Source: UBA9926 sp038131595 (GTDB lineage: Bacteria > Pseudomonadota > Gammaproteobacteria > Pseudomonadales > Azotimanducaceae). Taken from it: DNA of 64,000 nt. The notes beneath the pieces are model-generated. The model was not told the origin of the DNA. It saw nothing but the letters and a program-made list of their open reading frames with translations, and did not search any database. The translations under genes and the position numbers were made by a program. The DNA lies in the NCBI GenBank assembly GCA_038131595.1, contig JAYPPR010000008.1, positions 1,612,001 to 1,676,000 of the forward strand, in the 5' to 3' direction. Below, piece after piece: positions 18,228 through 26,965 of the stretch; position 1 is the stretch's first letter; every line of letters begins with the position of its first letter.

Positions 18228-19014
18228 TTATTCACTGGTGGATGGGGGCGTTGAAAAGATTAGGTCGATCCTTGTCGGACGATCGAGTTCGAGCGTGGCT
18301 CGCAAGCGCTGAGGCATGTATTGATTAACCGATTGATAGATCCAGCGGCCTTCTTCGTCGCTTCTCGAGTAGATAACAATCGTCGCTCCCTGCTCGCGAA
18401 TACTAATGGCGATGTCTTGAAAGAAGGAATTCACGGCCCGTTGAGTGGCTGAATCGTGATTAGGCAAATCAGTGGTGCTGGTGACCCACTCCGGCAACAC
18501 GATCGTGCGCCGAGATAAAGATCGTTTGAGTGCAAGGCGTTCCGCCACTGTAAAAATAGCGGGCGCTTTGGGATCGGCCAACGCTGCCCGCTCAAGCCAG
18601 AGGCTTGCTTTAGTGAAGGCAAGATCATCTATAGCCTCAAGGGCCCAGGTCAAATAGCGCTCGACGATCTGATGAATCCCCTCTCTCGCACCCTGATGAT
18701 TGGGATCAATCTGCAGAATCGCACGGTAAAAAAATAGTGCGCTTTGGTCCTCGGGTTCGGTCAATCGCTGATCGTCCATGGCTTGATGGGCTTGTTCCAT
18801 GAGTCGAGCAATGGCCAATTGTTTTTGATCGTATTGAGGGTTTGAAGTTTCGGCGACCCTGAGGCGTGCTGGGGGGAGGCGCGTTGTCTTGAGGGGGCAC
18901 GGTACTACAAGATGCTGTAAAGATCAGGACAAATAGGGCCTGCACCAGAGGGTGACGGCCACTCGTTAAAGGCCCTGTCTCCGAAGAACTGTTTGTCGAA
19001 GGTCTCTTTGTCAA
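18228..19014 (-). pseudogene. TPR-like lipoprotein, interrupted by a one-base frameshift
   Basis: Two frames together make one plausible protein. The upstream frame (from a TTG near 19014) gives a signal peptide and lipobox, HPLVQALFVLIFTASC, then STVPPQDNAPPP. The downstream frame gives RVAETSNPQYDQKQLAIARL followed by helical repeat-like sequence (residues such as FFYRAILQIDPNHQGA resemble a TPR) and a C-terminal beta-rich part. The switch falls at a run of six G (18871-18876; six C in the coding strand): with five, the frames join. The intact product would be an outer-membrane lipoprotein of about 260 residues. A sequencing indel is more likely than true loss. Followed by the DUF2333 gene. 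Confidence 0.6.
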
Positions 19015-19164
19015 CGGATTCTGTACTCGGGTGCAAAATCCAAAGCTGGTATTATGGATCACCGAACTGGCTCCATAGAGAGGGCAGACACTGGACGGCG
19101 ACGATGAATTCCGTGGGAAGAACACCGTGGAAAAAAGTAGCGGGCTCGTCTGTCCAAAGGCTGC

Positions 19165-19866
19165 GTGGGTAAAATGAATCGCACACGATTAATAGTATTG
19201 GGGTTAGCCGTCGTTGTTTCAACGGTTGTAATCGGTGGATTCGCGTTTTTGACTGAATCAAGCCCGAGCAATCCAGCGACGCTCGGCCTCTCGGAACAAG
19301 ATGAAGCCGCGTTAGAACCGCTTGGCGCTCGTCCGCCCGATCAGGAATGGCTGAACCGACAGCCTAATCCTGGCGCGGCAGACGAGCGTTCTGACGCTGA
19401 GGGGGCGGTAGCTGAGCTGTCCTTGCCCTCTGAAAATGTATCACTTGGAGAGATGTTGGGGGCGCAAGGAGCATCCGGTGGCTTGCTTCAAGGTGAAGAT
19501 GAGGGACGCATTTTGCCGGTTGACGAAGCGTTCCCGTTTGATCACTTGTATGACCGTGACCAGCTCATTTTGCGCTGGCAGACGGTCGAGGGACATTACC
19601 TATACCGCCACCGGTTTGCCCTGCTTGGGGCATCCGGAGAGACCATTTCGCTTCAGCTGCCCGAGGGGAAACTTGAGAAAGATCCGTACTTTGGCGATGT
19701 TTATATCTTCGAAAATCCACTCGAAGTCTCAGTCGACATGAATCAGTTGATGGTTAACGGTGAGGCGGGTGCGCGCTTCCGAGTGACTTATCAGGGCTGC
19801 GCTAAGATAGGGTACTGCTATCCGCCCCAGCAACGGTTGATCGAAATAAATGGCTCAGGTGCGTAA
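19165..19866 (+). CDS. Stand-alone DsbD alpha-domain protein
   Basis: 233 residues: a membrane anchor (about 8-29), an acidic flexible linker (30-110), then a DsbD alpha domain (115-230). The alpha-domain redox pair is visible as YQGCAKIGYCYPP (Cys212 and Cys218), with FPF and DPYFGDVYIF typical of the fold. Full DsbD continues with an eight-helix transmembrane domain and a thioredoxin domain; here the frame ends cleanly 50 bp before aroQ and neither domain follows. The likely role is relay of reductant in the periplasm, but its electron donor would have to be encoded elsewhere. The start is GTG 19165 or ATG 19174. Confidence 0.85.
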   Translation: MGKMNRTRLIVLGLAVVVSTVVIGGFAFLTESSPSNPATLGLSEQDEAALEPLGARPPDQEWLNRQPNPGAADERSDAEGAVAELSLPSENVSLGEMLGAQGASGGLLQGEDEGRILPVDEAFPFDHLYDRDQLILRWQTVEGHYLYRHRFALLGASGETISLQLPEGKLEKDPYFGDVYIFENPLEVSVDMNQLMVNGEAGARFRVTYQGCAKIGYCYPPQQRLIEINGSGA

Positions 19867-19916
19867 CGCGGGATGGCAGGGCTATCCAGTTTAAGTGATC
19901 CAGTTTGAGTAGAGTT

Positions 19917-20366
19917 ATGAGTCAACCATCCATTTTGTTGTTGAACGGCCCAAACTTAAATTTGCTAGGCACTCGTGAGCCGGAGGTCTATGGGTTTGCG
20001 ACGCTTGATGATATTGAGCAGGCCCTAGTGAGGCGAGCCGAGCAGTCTGGGATAACGCTCGCATGCAAGCAATCGAATGCAGAGCACGAACTCATCGACG
20101 CAATCCACACGGCTCGGGGAGCGGTTGGCGGCATCATTTTCAATCCTGGCGCTTTTACCCACACCAGTATCGCCCTAAGGGACGCGCTCGTTGGCGCTGA
20201 GATGCCTTTCATAGAAGTCCATTTATCCAACGTCTTTGCTCGAGAGCGGTTTCGGCATCATTCCTATTTGTCGGATGTCGCGTTGTCGGTGATTTCGGGG
20301 TTGGGAACTCGAGGCTACGATATGGCGTTCAGAGTATTTCAGCATCGCCTTTTGAGCACGGTCTGA
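19917..20366 (+). CDS. aroQ: Type II 3-dehydroquinate dehydratase
   Basis: Third step of the shikimate pathway: dehydrates 3-dehydroquinate to 3-dehydroshikimate; a cytoplasmic dodecamer. 149 residues from the ATG at 19917 (GAG seven bases upstream; a TTG at 19905 is unlikely). ILLLNGPNLNLLGTREPEVYG contains the catalytic Arg/Tyr loop, followed by KQSNAEHELIDAIH, NPGAFTHTSIALRDAL and EVHLSNVFARERFRHHS, all diagnostic. In related genomes accB and accC follow; here they do not. Confidence 0.96.
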   Translation: MSQPSILLLNGPNLNLLGTREPEVYGFATLDDIEQALVRRAEQSGITLACKQSNAEHELIDAIHTARGAVGGIIFNPGAFTHTSIALRDALVGAEMPFIEVHLSNVFARERFRHHSYLSDVALSVISGLGTRGYDMAFRVFQHRLLSTV

Positions 20367-20683
20367 GGGTTGGCCGGCGGGGTAATGCTTAATCGCGGAG
20401 TGAATGCAAGCAGCTCACATTGGTGGGTTTGGTCAATCAGCATGGAAGCATTAAAGGCAAGCTTCCATCAGTACTCATAGTCCAGCCAAATCGAGGCGCC
20501 TTAAGCGTGCAGGTGATTTAAGACCGCCGAAAAGCCGAAAAGAAACACAAGGGTTCAGGAGGATATTGACGGTCATCGCGAGAGGGAGGTTGTGGGTTGA
20601 GAGATGATGGCCGTCCCGTTTTGGGGTGGTTAGCGCAATAATGAGTTCGGTAAAGACGGCTTGGATCGAATAAAAGAGTGACC
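20367..20683. other. 317-bp gap where accB-accC is usual
   Basis: No coding frame resembling biotin carboxyl carrier protein or biotin carboxylase is left. It contains an 8-bp perfect hairpin (ATGGAAGC/GCTTCCAT, 20442-20468) and a short doubled GCCGAAAA near 20523-20539. A clean deletion or relocation of accBC is the simplest reading. Confidence 0.5.
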
Positions 20684-21550
20684 ATGCATTGGAATAAAGT
20701 GAGTGTGACTGTCTCCCCCGAGCAAGCAGACGCCATTGAATCGCTGCTTTGGGCATTGGGTGCGGTGTCGGTCACTTTCTCAGATTCGCAAGATAATCCT
20801 ATTTTCGAGCCGCCGGTCGGCGAGCATCCGCTGTGGCAGCAGTCAGAGATGTCTGCGCTTTTTGACCAAGAATCCGATCTCAGCGAGATAACCGATGCCA
20901 TAGCAGCTGAGTGCGATGCGAGCGTGCATGTCGAGGCGCTGGTCGAGCGAGCATGGGAGAGAGAGTGGCTGGACCAGTTTAAGCCGATGGCGTTCGGCGA
21001 TCGGTTGTGGATTGTTCCATCAGCCTACGATTCACCCGAGGACGCCGAGGTGGTGCTAAGGCTGGATCCTGGCTTGGCGTTTGGTACGGGTACCCATCCC
21101 ACGACTGCGATGATCCTTAGATGGCTCGATACCATGAGAGTCGACGGCCTTAGCATGCTGGATTACGGCTGCGGGTCGGGAATTTTAGCGGTAGCAGGGT
21201 TGCTGTTGGGTGCCAAAACTGCAACAGCGGTTGATATTGACCCTCAAGCAATACAAGCGACAGTTGATAATGCGGAACAGAATCAGGTCAGTGATCGGCT
21301 GGTAACGGGAGAGGTTGGTCGAGTTGCCATCGGTCAGTACGATATTGTCCTCGCCAATATCTTGGCGGAGCCGCTCTGCGCACTTGCTGAGACTTTATGC
21401 CAAAGTACTGATGTTGGGGGTACCTTGGTGCTCTCAGGGATCCTACAAACCCAACGGGACGAAGTGGCCGCTGCCTATGAGGGGCGTGCGATCGTCATTG
21501 ATGAGTACGAACAAGAGGGGTGGGTCGCAATGGTATTAAAAACATGCTGA
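20684..21550 (+). CDS. prmA: Ribosomal protein L11 methyltransferase
   Basis: Trimethylates ribosomal protein L11 using S-adenosylmethionine. 288 residues from the ATG at 20684 (AAGAG five bases upstream); the GTG at 20678 is an alternative. N-terminal substrate domain (1-100) with MHWNKVSVTV at its start; the class I methyltransferase domain has LDPGLAFGTGTHPTT, the SAM loop DYGCGSGILA, VDIDPQAI and NILAEPL (the N-P-P-Y-like motif of PrmA). Its stop overlaps the next gene. Confidence 0.95.
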   Translation: MHWNKVSVTVSPEQADAIESLLWALGAVSVTFSDSQDNPIFEPPVGEHPLWQQSEMSALFDQESDLSEITDAIAAECDASVHVEALVERAWEREWLDQFKPMAFGDRLWIVPSAYDSPEDAEVVLRLDPGLAFGTGTHPTTAMILRWLDTMRVDGLSMLDYGCGSGILAVAGLLLGAKTATAVDIDPQAIQATVDNAEQNQVSDRLVTGEVGRVAIGQYDIVLANILAEPLCALAETLCQSTDVGGTLVLSGILQTQRDEVAAAYEGRAIVIDEYEQEGWVAMVLKTC

Positions 21551-22296
21551 TCGCTCAGTGTCCCAATTGCGGGACGTCCTTCCAGGTATCGATAGAGCAA
21601 CTGCAGCTGGCATCGGGCCGGCTCCAGTGTGGCGAGTGTGAAACGGTCTTTGACGCTGAGGACCAGTTAGATCCTGCCAGCGACGCGGTAGCGGACCCCT
21701 TAACCGTAGAAATTGATTTGGATGCTGAAGTGGAGCGCGAGCGACTTGCAGCGCTTTCGGCTCGTAACGAGCCGTCCGCTGGAGCAGAACCCGCGCGCTC
21801 AGATGACGGGGCTCTCAGCCCCTTAGGTGGATCTGAGAACCCAAAAACAGGAGAGGCGCTCGATCAATCCATCTTGGGCAGGGATACCTCAGCATCAGAT
21901 GACTCCGAGATGGAGATGGCGTCTTCGCTTGCTCCGAGCATGGATGAAAAGGCGGAGAACGACCGGACAGACGAGTCTTCGATTAACCTCGAGGAGCTTG
22001 CCGAGGATGAAGTGTCTTTGTCGACCTCTATCAGCGAGGGAGTTCATCAGGCGACCGAGTCTGATGAGCAGATGTCGCCCTCAATCGTTAACGGAACAGG
22101 CCCTGAAACGTCTGACACGGCTGAGGAAGATCAAGTCACTGGTGCCCCACGTTCTAGTGCGGATGAGTCTGCCTCGGGTAGTGAGCAATTGAATGCGAGT
22201 GATGGGGCTTCGACGGGTATCACCCGTGGGCACTGGATACTCCTCGGGCTCGTGGTCTTAGCGGCAGCGCAGTTGGCGTATTTGCTATCGCACTGA
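21544..22296 (+). CDS. Zinc-ribbon (MJ0042) membrane protein lacking the DUF3426 domain
   Basis: The ATG at 21544 overlaps the prmA stop as ATGCTGA. The protein begins MLIAQCPNCGTSF and has a second pair CGEC about 20 residues on, forming an MJ0042-type zinc ribbon (Cys6, 9, 29, 32). A long acidic, Ser-rich, low-complexity stretch follows, then one C-terminal membrane helix (HWILLGLVVLAAAQLAYLL) at the very end. Relatives at this position between prmA and dusB carry about 150 further residues (DUF3426) beyond the helix; those are missing here and only 81 bp separate it from dusB. Function unknown. Confidence 0.8.
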   Translation: MLIAQCPNCGTSFQVSIEQLQLASGRLQCGECETVFDAEDQLDPASDAVADPLTVEIDLDAEVERERLAALSARNEPSAGAEPARSDDGALSPLGGSENPKTGEALDQSILGRDTSASDDSEMEMASSLAPSMDEKAENDRTDESSINLEELAEDEVSLSTSISEGVHQATESDEQMSPSIVNGTGPETSDTAEEDQVTGAPRSSADESASGSEQLNASDGASTGITRGHWILLGLVVLAAAQLAYLLSH

Positions 22297-22377
22297 TCGC
22301 ATTTACTGCGATGGTAGGGTGCCACCTGCTATCATTTGGCTGACAAGATGATTGGGCAAAATGATTAGGTCGTTGTC

Positions 22378-23394
22378 GTGAAAATCGGTTCCTTTTCTCA
22401 TTCAAGCCGCGTCGTGCTGGCCCCAATGGCGGGCGTCACGGATAGGCCGTTTCGCGATCTGTGCCGAGGACTGGGTGTCTATTGGGCAGTTGGAGAAATG
22501 TTGACTTCTGATCTGAAGCTCTGGTCGAGTACCAAGTCAACGAAACGGCGGGTCCAAATTGATGAGGCTGGTCCAAGATGGGTTCAGATCGCCGGGGCTG
22601 ATCCCTTGCAAATGGCTGAAGCGGCCCAGGCCTGCCAGCAAGATGGGGCTGAAATCATTGATATCAACCTAGGGTGCCCTGCAAAGAAGGTGTGCAATCG
22701 CGCCGCAGGCTCGGCGTTGATGAAAGATGAGGCGCTGGTTGAACAGATTTTGTCCGCAGTGGTTAATGCGGTATCGATTCCCGTTACCTTAAAAATGCGG
22801 CTGGGTTGGTCTTTGGATCATCAAAACGCGGTCACTATTGCTCAAATGGCTGAATCGTTGGGCATATCGCTTGTGACGGTTCATGGACGGTCTCGTGCCT
22901 GCCGGTTCGAGGGGCCGGTTCACTATGATCGGATCCGAGCGGTTCGGGAGGCTGTCAGTATCCCTTTCCTCGCTAATGGTGACATCCGCAGTGTGGAAGA
23001 TGCTCGCAAAGTCATTGATGTGACGGGTGCCGACGGGGTCATGATTGGTCGCGCCGCCCAGGGCCAGCCTTGGCTGCCTGGGCTGATCGATAGAGCGCTG
23101 GCTGGAGGTGATGATCTTGACCCCCCGGCCTGGATCGCGCAGCTTCGCTTAGTGCGTGATCATGTCCATGCGCTCCAATGCTTTTACGGTGATATCCAAG
23201 GCGTTCGAATTGCAAGAAAACATGTCGGCTGGTTTCTTGATGCCGCGCAGTCCCATTTATCAGATCATTTCGGGGACAATCCATTTGCGCAGAAGAAACA
23301 GCGATTCAATCGACTGCAATCAGCGGATGCCCAAATCCATTTCTTTGATGACCTGATGGCCAGTGACTGGCTCGGAGCGCGTCGCGTCGCATGA
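22378..23394 (+). CDS. dusB: tRNA-dihydrouridine synthase B
   Basis: FMN/NADPH-dependent reduction of uridine to dihydrouridine in the tRNA D-loop. 338 residues, TIM barrel: LAPMAGVTDRPFRDLCR at the N-terminus (FMN), INLGCPAKKVCNRAAGSALM with the catalytic Cys, TLKMRLGW, VTVHGRSRACRFEG and FLANGDIRSVEDA, GADGVMIGRAAQGQPW. The start is a GTG at 22378. It overlaps fis by ATGA, the classic dusB-fis operon. Confidence 0.95.
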   Translation: MKIGSFSHSSRVVLAPMAGVTDRPFRDLCRGLGVYWAVGEMLTSDLKLWSSTKSTKRRVQIDEAGPRWVQIAGADPLQMAEAAQACQQDGAEIIDINLGCPAKKVCNRAAGSALMKDEALVEQILSAVVNAVSIPVTLKMRLGWSLDHQNAVTIAQMAESLGISLVTVHGRSRACRFEGPVHYDRIRAVREAVSIPFLANGDIRSVEDARKVIDVTGADGVMIGRAAQGQPWLPGLIDRALAGGDDLDPPAWIAQLRLVRDHVHALQCFYGDIQGVRIARKHVGWFLDAAQSHLSDHFGDNPFAQKKQRFNRLQSADAQIHFFDDLMASDWLGARRVA

Positions 23395-23657
23395 GCAATG
23401 TAAAACCAGCGCACGGCAATGGCGACCAAGGCAGTGTGATTGCGATATCAGTCGAACAAGCCGTGACGCAGTATCTAAGACTAATGAGCGATGAGAACGT
23501 CAGTGATTTGTACAGCCTCGTGCTCCTGCAGGTCGAGCCGGCCTTGCTTCGTTCCGTAATGACCCACGTACAGCAGAACCAGTCTAAGGCGGCGCATTTG
23601 CTGGGGATCAGTCGAGGAACACTTCGATCAAAGCTAAGGAAGCATGGGCTGATCTAG
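23391..23657 (+). CDS. fis: DNA-binding protein Fis
   Basis: Nucleoid-associated bending protein and regulator of rRNA and growth-phase genes. 88 residues: the dimerisation part VEQAVTQYLRLM, LYSLVLLQVEPALLRSVM and the C-terminal helix-turn-helix QNQSKAAHLLGISRGTLRSK match Fis closely. The N-terminal 17 residues are extra relative to the core. Start codon overlaps the dusB stop (ATGA). Confidence 0.94.
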   Translation: MSNVKPAHGNGDQGSVIAISVEQAVTQYLRLMSDENVSDLYSLVLLQVEPALLRSVMTHVQQNQSKAAHLLGISRGTLRSKLRKHGLI

Positions 23658-23760
23658 GTGCTGTGTGTGCAGTTCACAAGCTCGTTATCGCGTGTCGAAA
23701 AAGCGGTGACGCATCGCGCTTAAATGAATGAGCGCGCTGTGACAAAGCGGCCAACCTGTC

Positions 23761-23856
23761 GTGGCGAGAATAGCGGCGAGAACAGCGGCTAGAACAGCGG
23801 CCGCAATAGCGGCAAAGACAAGATCAAAAGTATCGGTAAAAGTAGCGGAGGAAAGG
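23761..23856. repeat. 12-bp tandem repeat array directly upstream of purH
   Basis: Eight consecutive 12-bp units, the first five close to GCGGCNAGAACA: GTGGCGAGAATA, GCGGCGAGAACA, GCGGCTAGAACA, GCGGCCGCAATA, GCGGCAAAGACA, then AGATCAAAAGTA, TCGGTAAAAGTA and GCGGAGGAAAGG. The last unit includes the purH ribosome-binding region; the array ends 14 bp before the start codon. Confidence 0.8.
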
Positions 23857-23870
23857 GAAGGAATGAACGC

Positions 23871-25448
23871 ATGACAGTAATCGACGCGGTCCAAATCAAG
23901 CGAGCACTCATCAGCGTTTCAGATAAGACAGACCTCATTCCTCTCGCTTCTCGCCTCCACGATGCCGGGGTCGAGTTGCTGGCCACTGGGGGGACTTTTC
24001 AAGCCATTGTTGATGCGGGGATCGCAGTAACTGAGATTGCTGAAATGACTGCTTGGCCGGAGATGATGGGTGGACGGGTGAAGACGCTCCACCCGAAGAT
24101 TCATGGTGGGTTGCTTGCAAGAGCGGGTATCGATGACACGGCGTTAGCCGACCATCAGATCCCACGTATTGATTTGTTGGTGTTGAACCTTTATCCATTC
24201 GAGGCGGTGACGGCCGATGATGCCTGCACGCTTGCGGATGCGATTGAAAATATTGATATCGGTGGGCCCGCGATGCTGCGATCTGCAGCAAAAAATTACG
24301 ATCGCGTCACCTTGATCACGGACCCGAAAGACTATGATGATTTTCTGAGTCGCCTAGAAGAAGGGCAGGGAGCCGTCGACCGAAACTATCGTTTTAGCCA
24401 ATCAAGCAAAGCATTCGCGCGAGTTGCGGCTTACGATGCGGCGATTTCGAACTATCTAGCTGCGCGCCACGAAGAGAACGATGCGCGCCAATCAGATTTC
24501 CCTAGCGTCTATACCCAGCAGTGGACCAAAGTCGGTGAGATGCGGTACGGAGAGAATCCCCATCAATCTGCCGCGTATTACCGAGACGAAGGTGCCGCAT
24601 CGGGGCTAGCCCACGCTAATCAATTGCAGGGCAAAGCCCTGTCTTTTAACAACGTCGCAGACGCCGATGCAGCGTGGGAGTGCGTGAACGCGTTTTCTGC
24701 TCCCGCTTGTGTCATCGTCAAGCACGGTAATCCTTGTGGTGTGGCCTGCGATGTATCGCTGGCCGTGGCCTACCAAAAAGCCTTTGAGACAGACCCGACC
24801 TCAGCATTTGGCGGGATTATCGCGTTCAATCGCATGCTTGATGTCAGCACTGCGGAGGCGATCATCAAACAGCAGTTCGTTGAGGTCATCCTCGCGCCCT
24901 CGGTTGCAGAAGGCGTTGATAGCGTTGTTGCTGGACGAAAAAATGTTCGCCTGCTCACTGCGACGGAGGATCAACGTTTGGGTCGGCCCATGCTGAAGAC
25001 CATTTCAGGTGGGTTGCTCATCCAATCGAATGACGATGCCTTGGTGGATGAAGCAGCGATGGAAGTCGTAACGACGAGGCAGCCGACTGACGACGAAAGA
25101 GACGATCTGCACTTTGCTTGGATTGTTGCTAAGTACGTGAAGTCAAACGCCATTGTCTATGCAAAGGATGCAAGGACCGTCGGGGTTGGCGCTGGCCAGA
25201 TGAGCCGGGTTTACAGTGCAAAGATCGCAGGGATTAAGGCGGCTGACGAGGGGTTGGCGGTACCGGGGTCAGTGATGGCCTCAGACGCGTTCTTTCCTTT
25301 TAGAGACGGTATAGATGCAGCGGCGAGCGCGGGCATTACCGCGGTCATCCAGCCTGGTGGCTCTGTCCGGGATGGCGAAGTGATTGACGCTGCGAATGAG
25401 GCGGGTATGGCGATGATGTTCACCCATATGCGCCATTTTCGGCATTAA
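23871..25448 (+). CDS. purH: Bifunctional AICAR transformylase/IMP cyclohydrolase
   Basis: Last two steps of purine synthesis: formylation of AICAR with 10-formyl-THF and ring closure to IMP. 525 residues: MGS-like cyclohydrolase domain (about 1-190; RALISVSDKTDL, TGGTFQAI, GGRVKTLHPKIHGGLL) and transformylase domain (MRYGENPHQSAAYY, KHGNPCGVA, and the KSNAIVYAKD loop). Strong GGAGGAAAGG ribosome region, itself part of the 12-bp repeat array. purD follows 233 bp downstream on the same strand. Confidence 0.96.
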   Translation: MTVIDAVQIKRALISVSDKTDLIPLASRLHDAGVELLATGGTFQAIVDAGIAVTEIAEMTAWPEMMGGRVKTLHPKIHGGLLARAGIDDTALADHQIPRIDLLVLNLYPFEAVTADDACTLADAIENIDIGGPAMLRSAAKNYDRVTLITDPKDYDDFLSRLEEGQGAVDRNYRFSQSSKAFARVAAYDAAISNYLAARHEENDARQSDFPSVYTQQWTKVGEMRYGENPHQSAAYYRDEGAASGLAHANQLQGKALSFNNVADADAAWECVNAFSAPACVIVKHGNPCGVACDVSLAVAYQKAFETDPTSAFGGIIAFNRMLDVSTAEAIIKQQFVEVILAPSVAEGVDSVVAGRKNVRLLTATEDQRLGRPMLKTISGGLLIQSNDDALVDEAAMEVVTTRQPTDDERDDLHFAWIVAKYVKSNAIVYAKDARTVGVGAGQMSRVYSAKIAGIKAADEGLAVPGSVMASDAFFPFRDGIDAAASAGITAVIQPGGSVRDGEVIDAANEAGMAMMFTHMRHFRH

Positions 25449-25681
25449 TCGCCTGTGCGAGCGGTCGAAGTGAATGCTATGGATCTGCTGGCGCATCAAA
25501 TCACTGGTCGGCGCGCCAGGTATTTCAAACGCTAAGCGCCAAGATTAGGTTCACCGGATTTACGGTTTCCTCGATTAAGCGTTGCACGAACGAGTACAGA
25601 TAGACCGCAATAGCGTGTGCGGAAAAAAGCGTTGATGATTCAAACGTCCACGGTAAGACGGCCGGCGTCAAAGGGAGAGTC

Positions 25682-26953
25682 ATGAGGATTTTGGTGATTG
25701 GTAATGGCGGGCGTGAACACGCGTTGGCGTGGAAGTTTGCCGAATCGTCGTCAGTTGAACGAGTGTTCGTTGCGCCTGGTAACCCAGGAACAGCACTCGA
25801 GGCCAAGTGTGAAAATGTGGCCATCGGGGTCATGGATTTTGACGCGCTAACGGCCTTTGCGGGTAGCCAATCGATTGACTTGACCGTTGTTGGTCCCGAG
25901 GCTCCCCTAGTTGCTGGTATTAAAGAAGCGTTTGACGCCAAAGGTTTGCTTTGCCTTGCGCCATCGCAAGCGGCTGCCCGACTCGAAGGTTCGAAGCGGT
26001 TCGCCAAGGAATTCATGGTAAGACATCAGATTCCCACCGCTTTATTCGAGGCATTTACAACACCAGGGCCAGCCAAGCAGTTCGCAAGAGCGCTAGGGTT
26101 GCCACTGGTCGTCAAAGCTGACGGGTTAGCGGCAGGTAAGGGGGTGGTCATCGCTACAACCTATGAGGCTGCGGATCAGATCATCGATGACATGCTAAGC
26201 GGGAACGCCTTCGGTGACGCCGGTGCCGAGGTTGTGATCGAGGAATTTCTGCAGGGGGAAGAGGCTAGTTACATCGTCATTAGTGATGGTGAGAGAACCT
26301 GTGCCTTTGCCTCATCTCAAGACCATAAGCGAATTTTCGACCATGATGAGGGCCCCAATACTGGAGGCATGGGTGCTTACTCTCCTGCTCCTGTGGTCAC
26401 ACCTTCTGTGGCGGCTAGGGTTGAGGAAACGATTATTCAGCCCGTGATTCGTGGCATGAAAGCAGAGGGCCTCGAATATAAGGGTTTTTTGTACGCCGGA
26501 CTCATGATTGATAGCGAGGGTCTGCCGAAGGTCATCGAATTTAATTGCCGATTTGGTGACCCAGAAACCCAGCCAGTCATGATGAGATTGAAGGAGGATT
26601 TGGGGGCACTCTGTCTTGCTGCTGCCAAAGGAGACATGGCCTCAAGGACGCTCAATTTTACTGAGCAATCCTCCATTGCAGTAGTGATGGCGAGTGAGGG
26701 CTACCCTCAAACGCCGGTGTTAGGTGACGAAATCGTAGGGGCAAACGGCGAACTGAGCAGTAAAGTCTTCCATGCTGGCACCCAGTTTAAGGATGACACG
26801 CTCGTCACATCGGGTGGTAGGGTATTGGCGGTGACTGCGTTGGGTGATGACCTCAAGTCAGCTCAGACCTCGGCTTACCTCGATGTCAATCGTATTTCCT
26901 TCAGAGGCAGCCAATTTAGATCGGACATTGGGGCCCGAGGCGTAAAATCATAA
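25682..26953 (+). CDS. purD: Phosphoribosylamine-glycine ligase
   Basis: ATP-grasp enzyme making glycinamide ribonucleotide (second step of purine synthesis). 423 residues: N-terminal MRILVIGNGGREHALAWK, central ATP-grasp with LVVKADGLAAGKGVV, VVIEEFLQGEEAS, HKRIFDHDEGPNTGGMGAY and VIEFNCRFGDPETQPV. GGGAGAGTC precedes the ATG. Ends 12 bp from the convergent folM-like gene. Confidence 0.97.
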   Translation: MRILVIGNGGREHALAWKFAESSSVERVFVAPGNPGTALEAKCENVAIGVMDFDALTAFAGSQSIDLTVVGPEAPLVAGIKEAFDAKGLLCLAPSQAAARLEGSKRFAKEFMVRHQIPTALFEAFTTPGPAKQFARALGLPLVVKADGLAAGKGVVIATTYEAADQIIDDMLSGNAFGDAGAEVVIEEFLQGEEASYIVISDGERTCAFASSQDHKRIFDHDEGPNTGGMGAYSPAPVVTPSVAARVEETIIQPVIRGMKAEGLEYKGFLYAGLMIDSEGLPKVIEFNCRFGDPETQPVMMRLKEDLGALCLAAAKGDMASRTLNFTEQSSIAVVMASEGYPQTPVLGDEIVGANGELSSKVFHAGTQFKDDTLVTSGGRVLAVTALGDDLKSAQTSAYLDVNRISFRGSQFRSDIGARGVKS

Positions 26954-26965
26954 CTGGTCTCAGCG

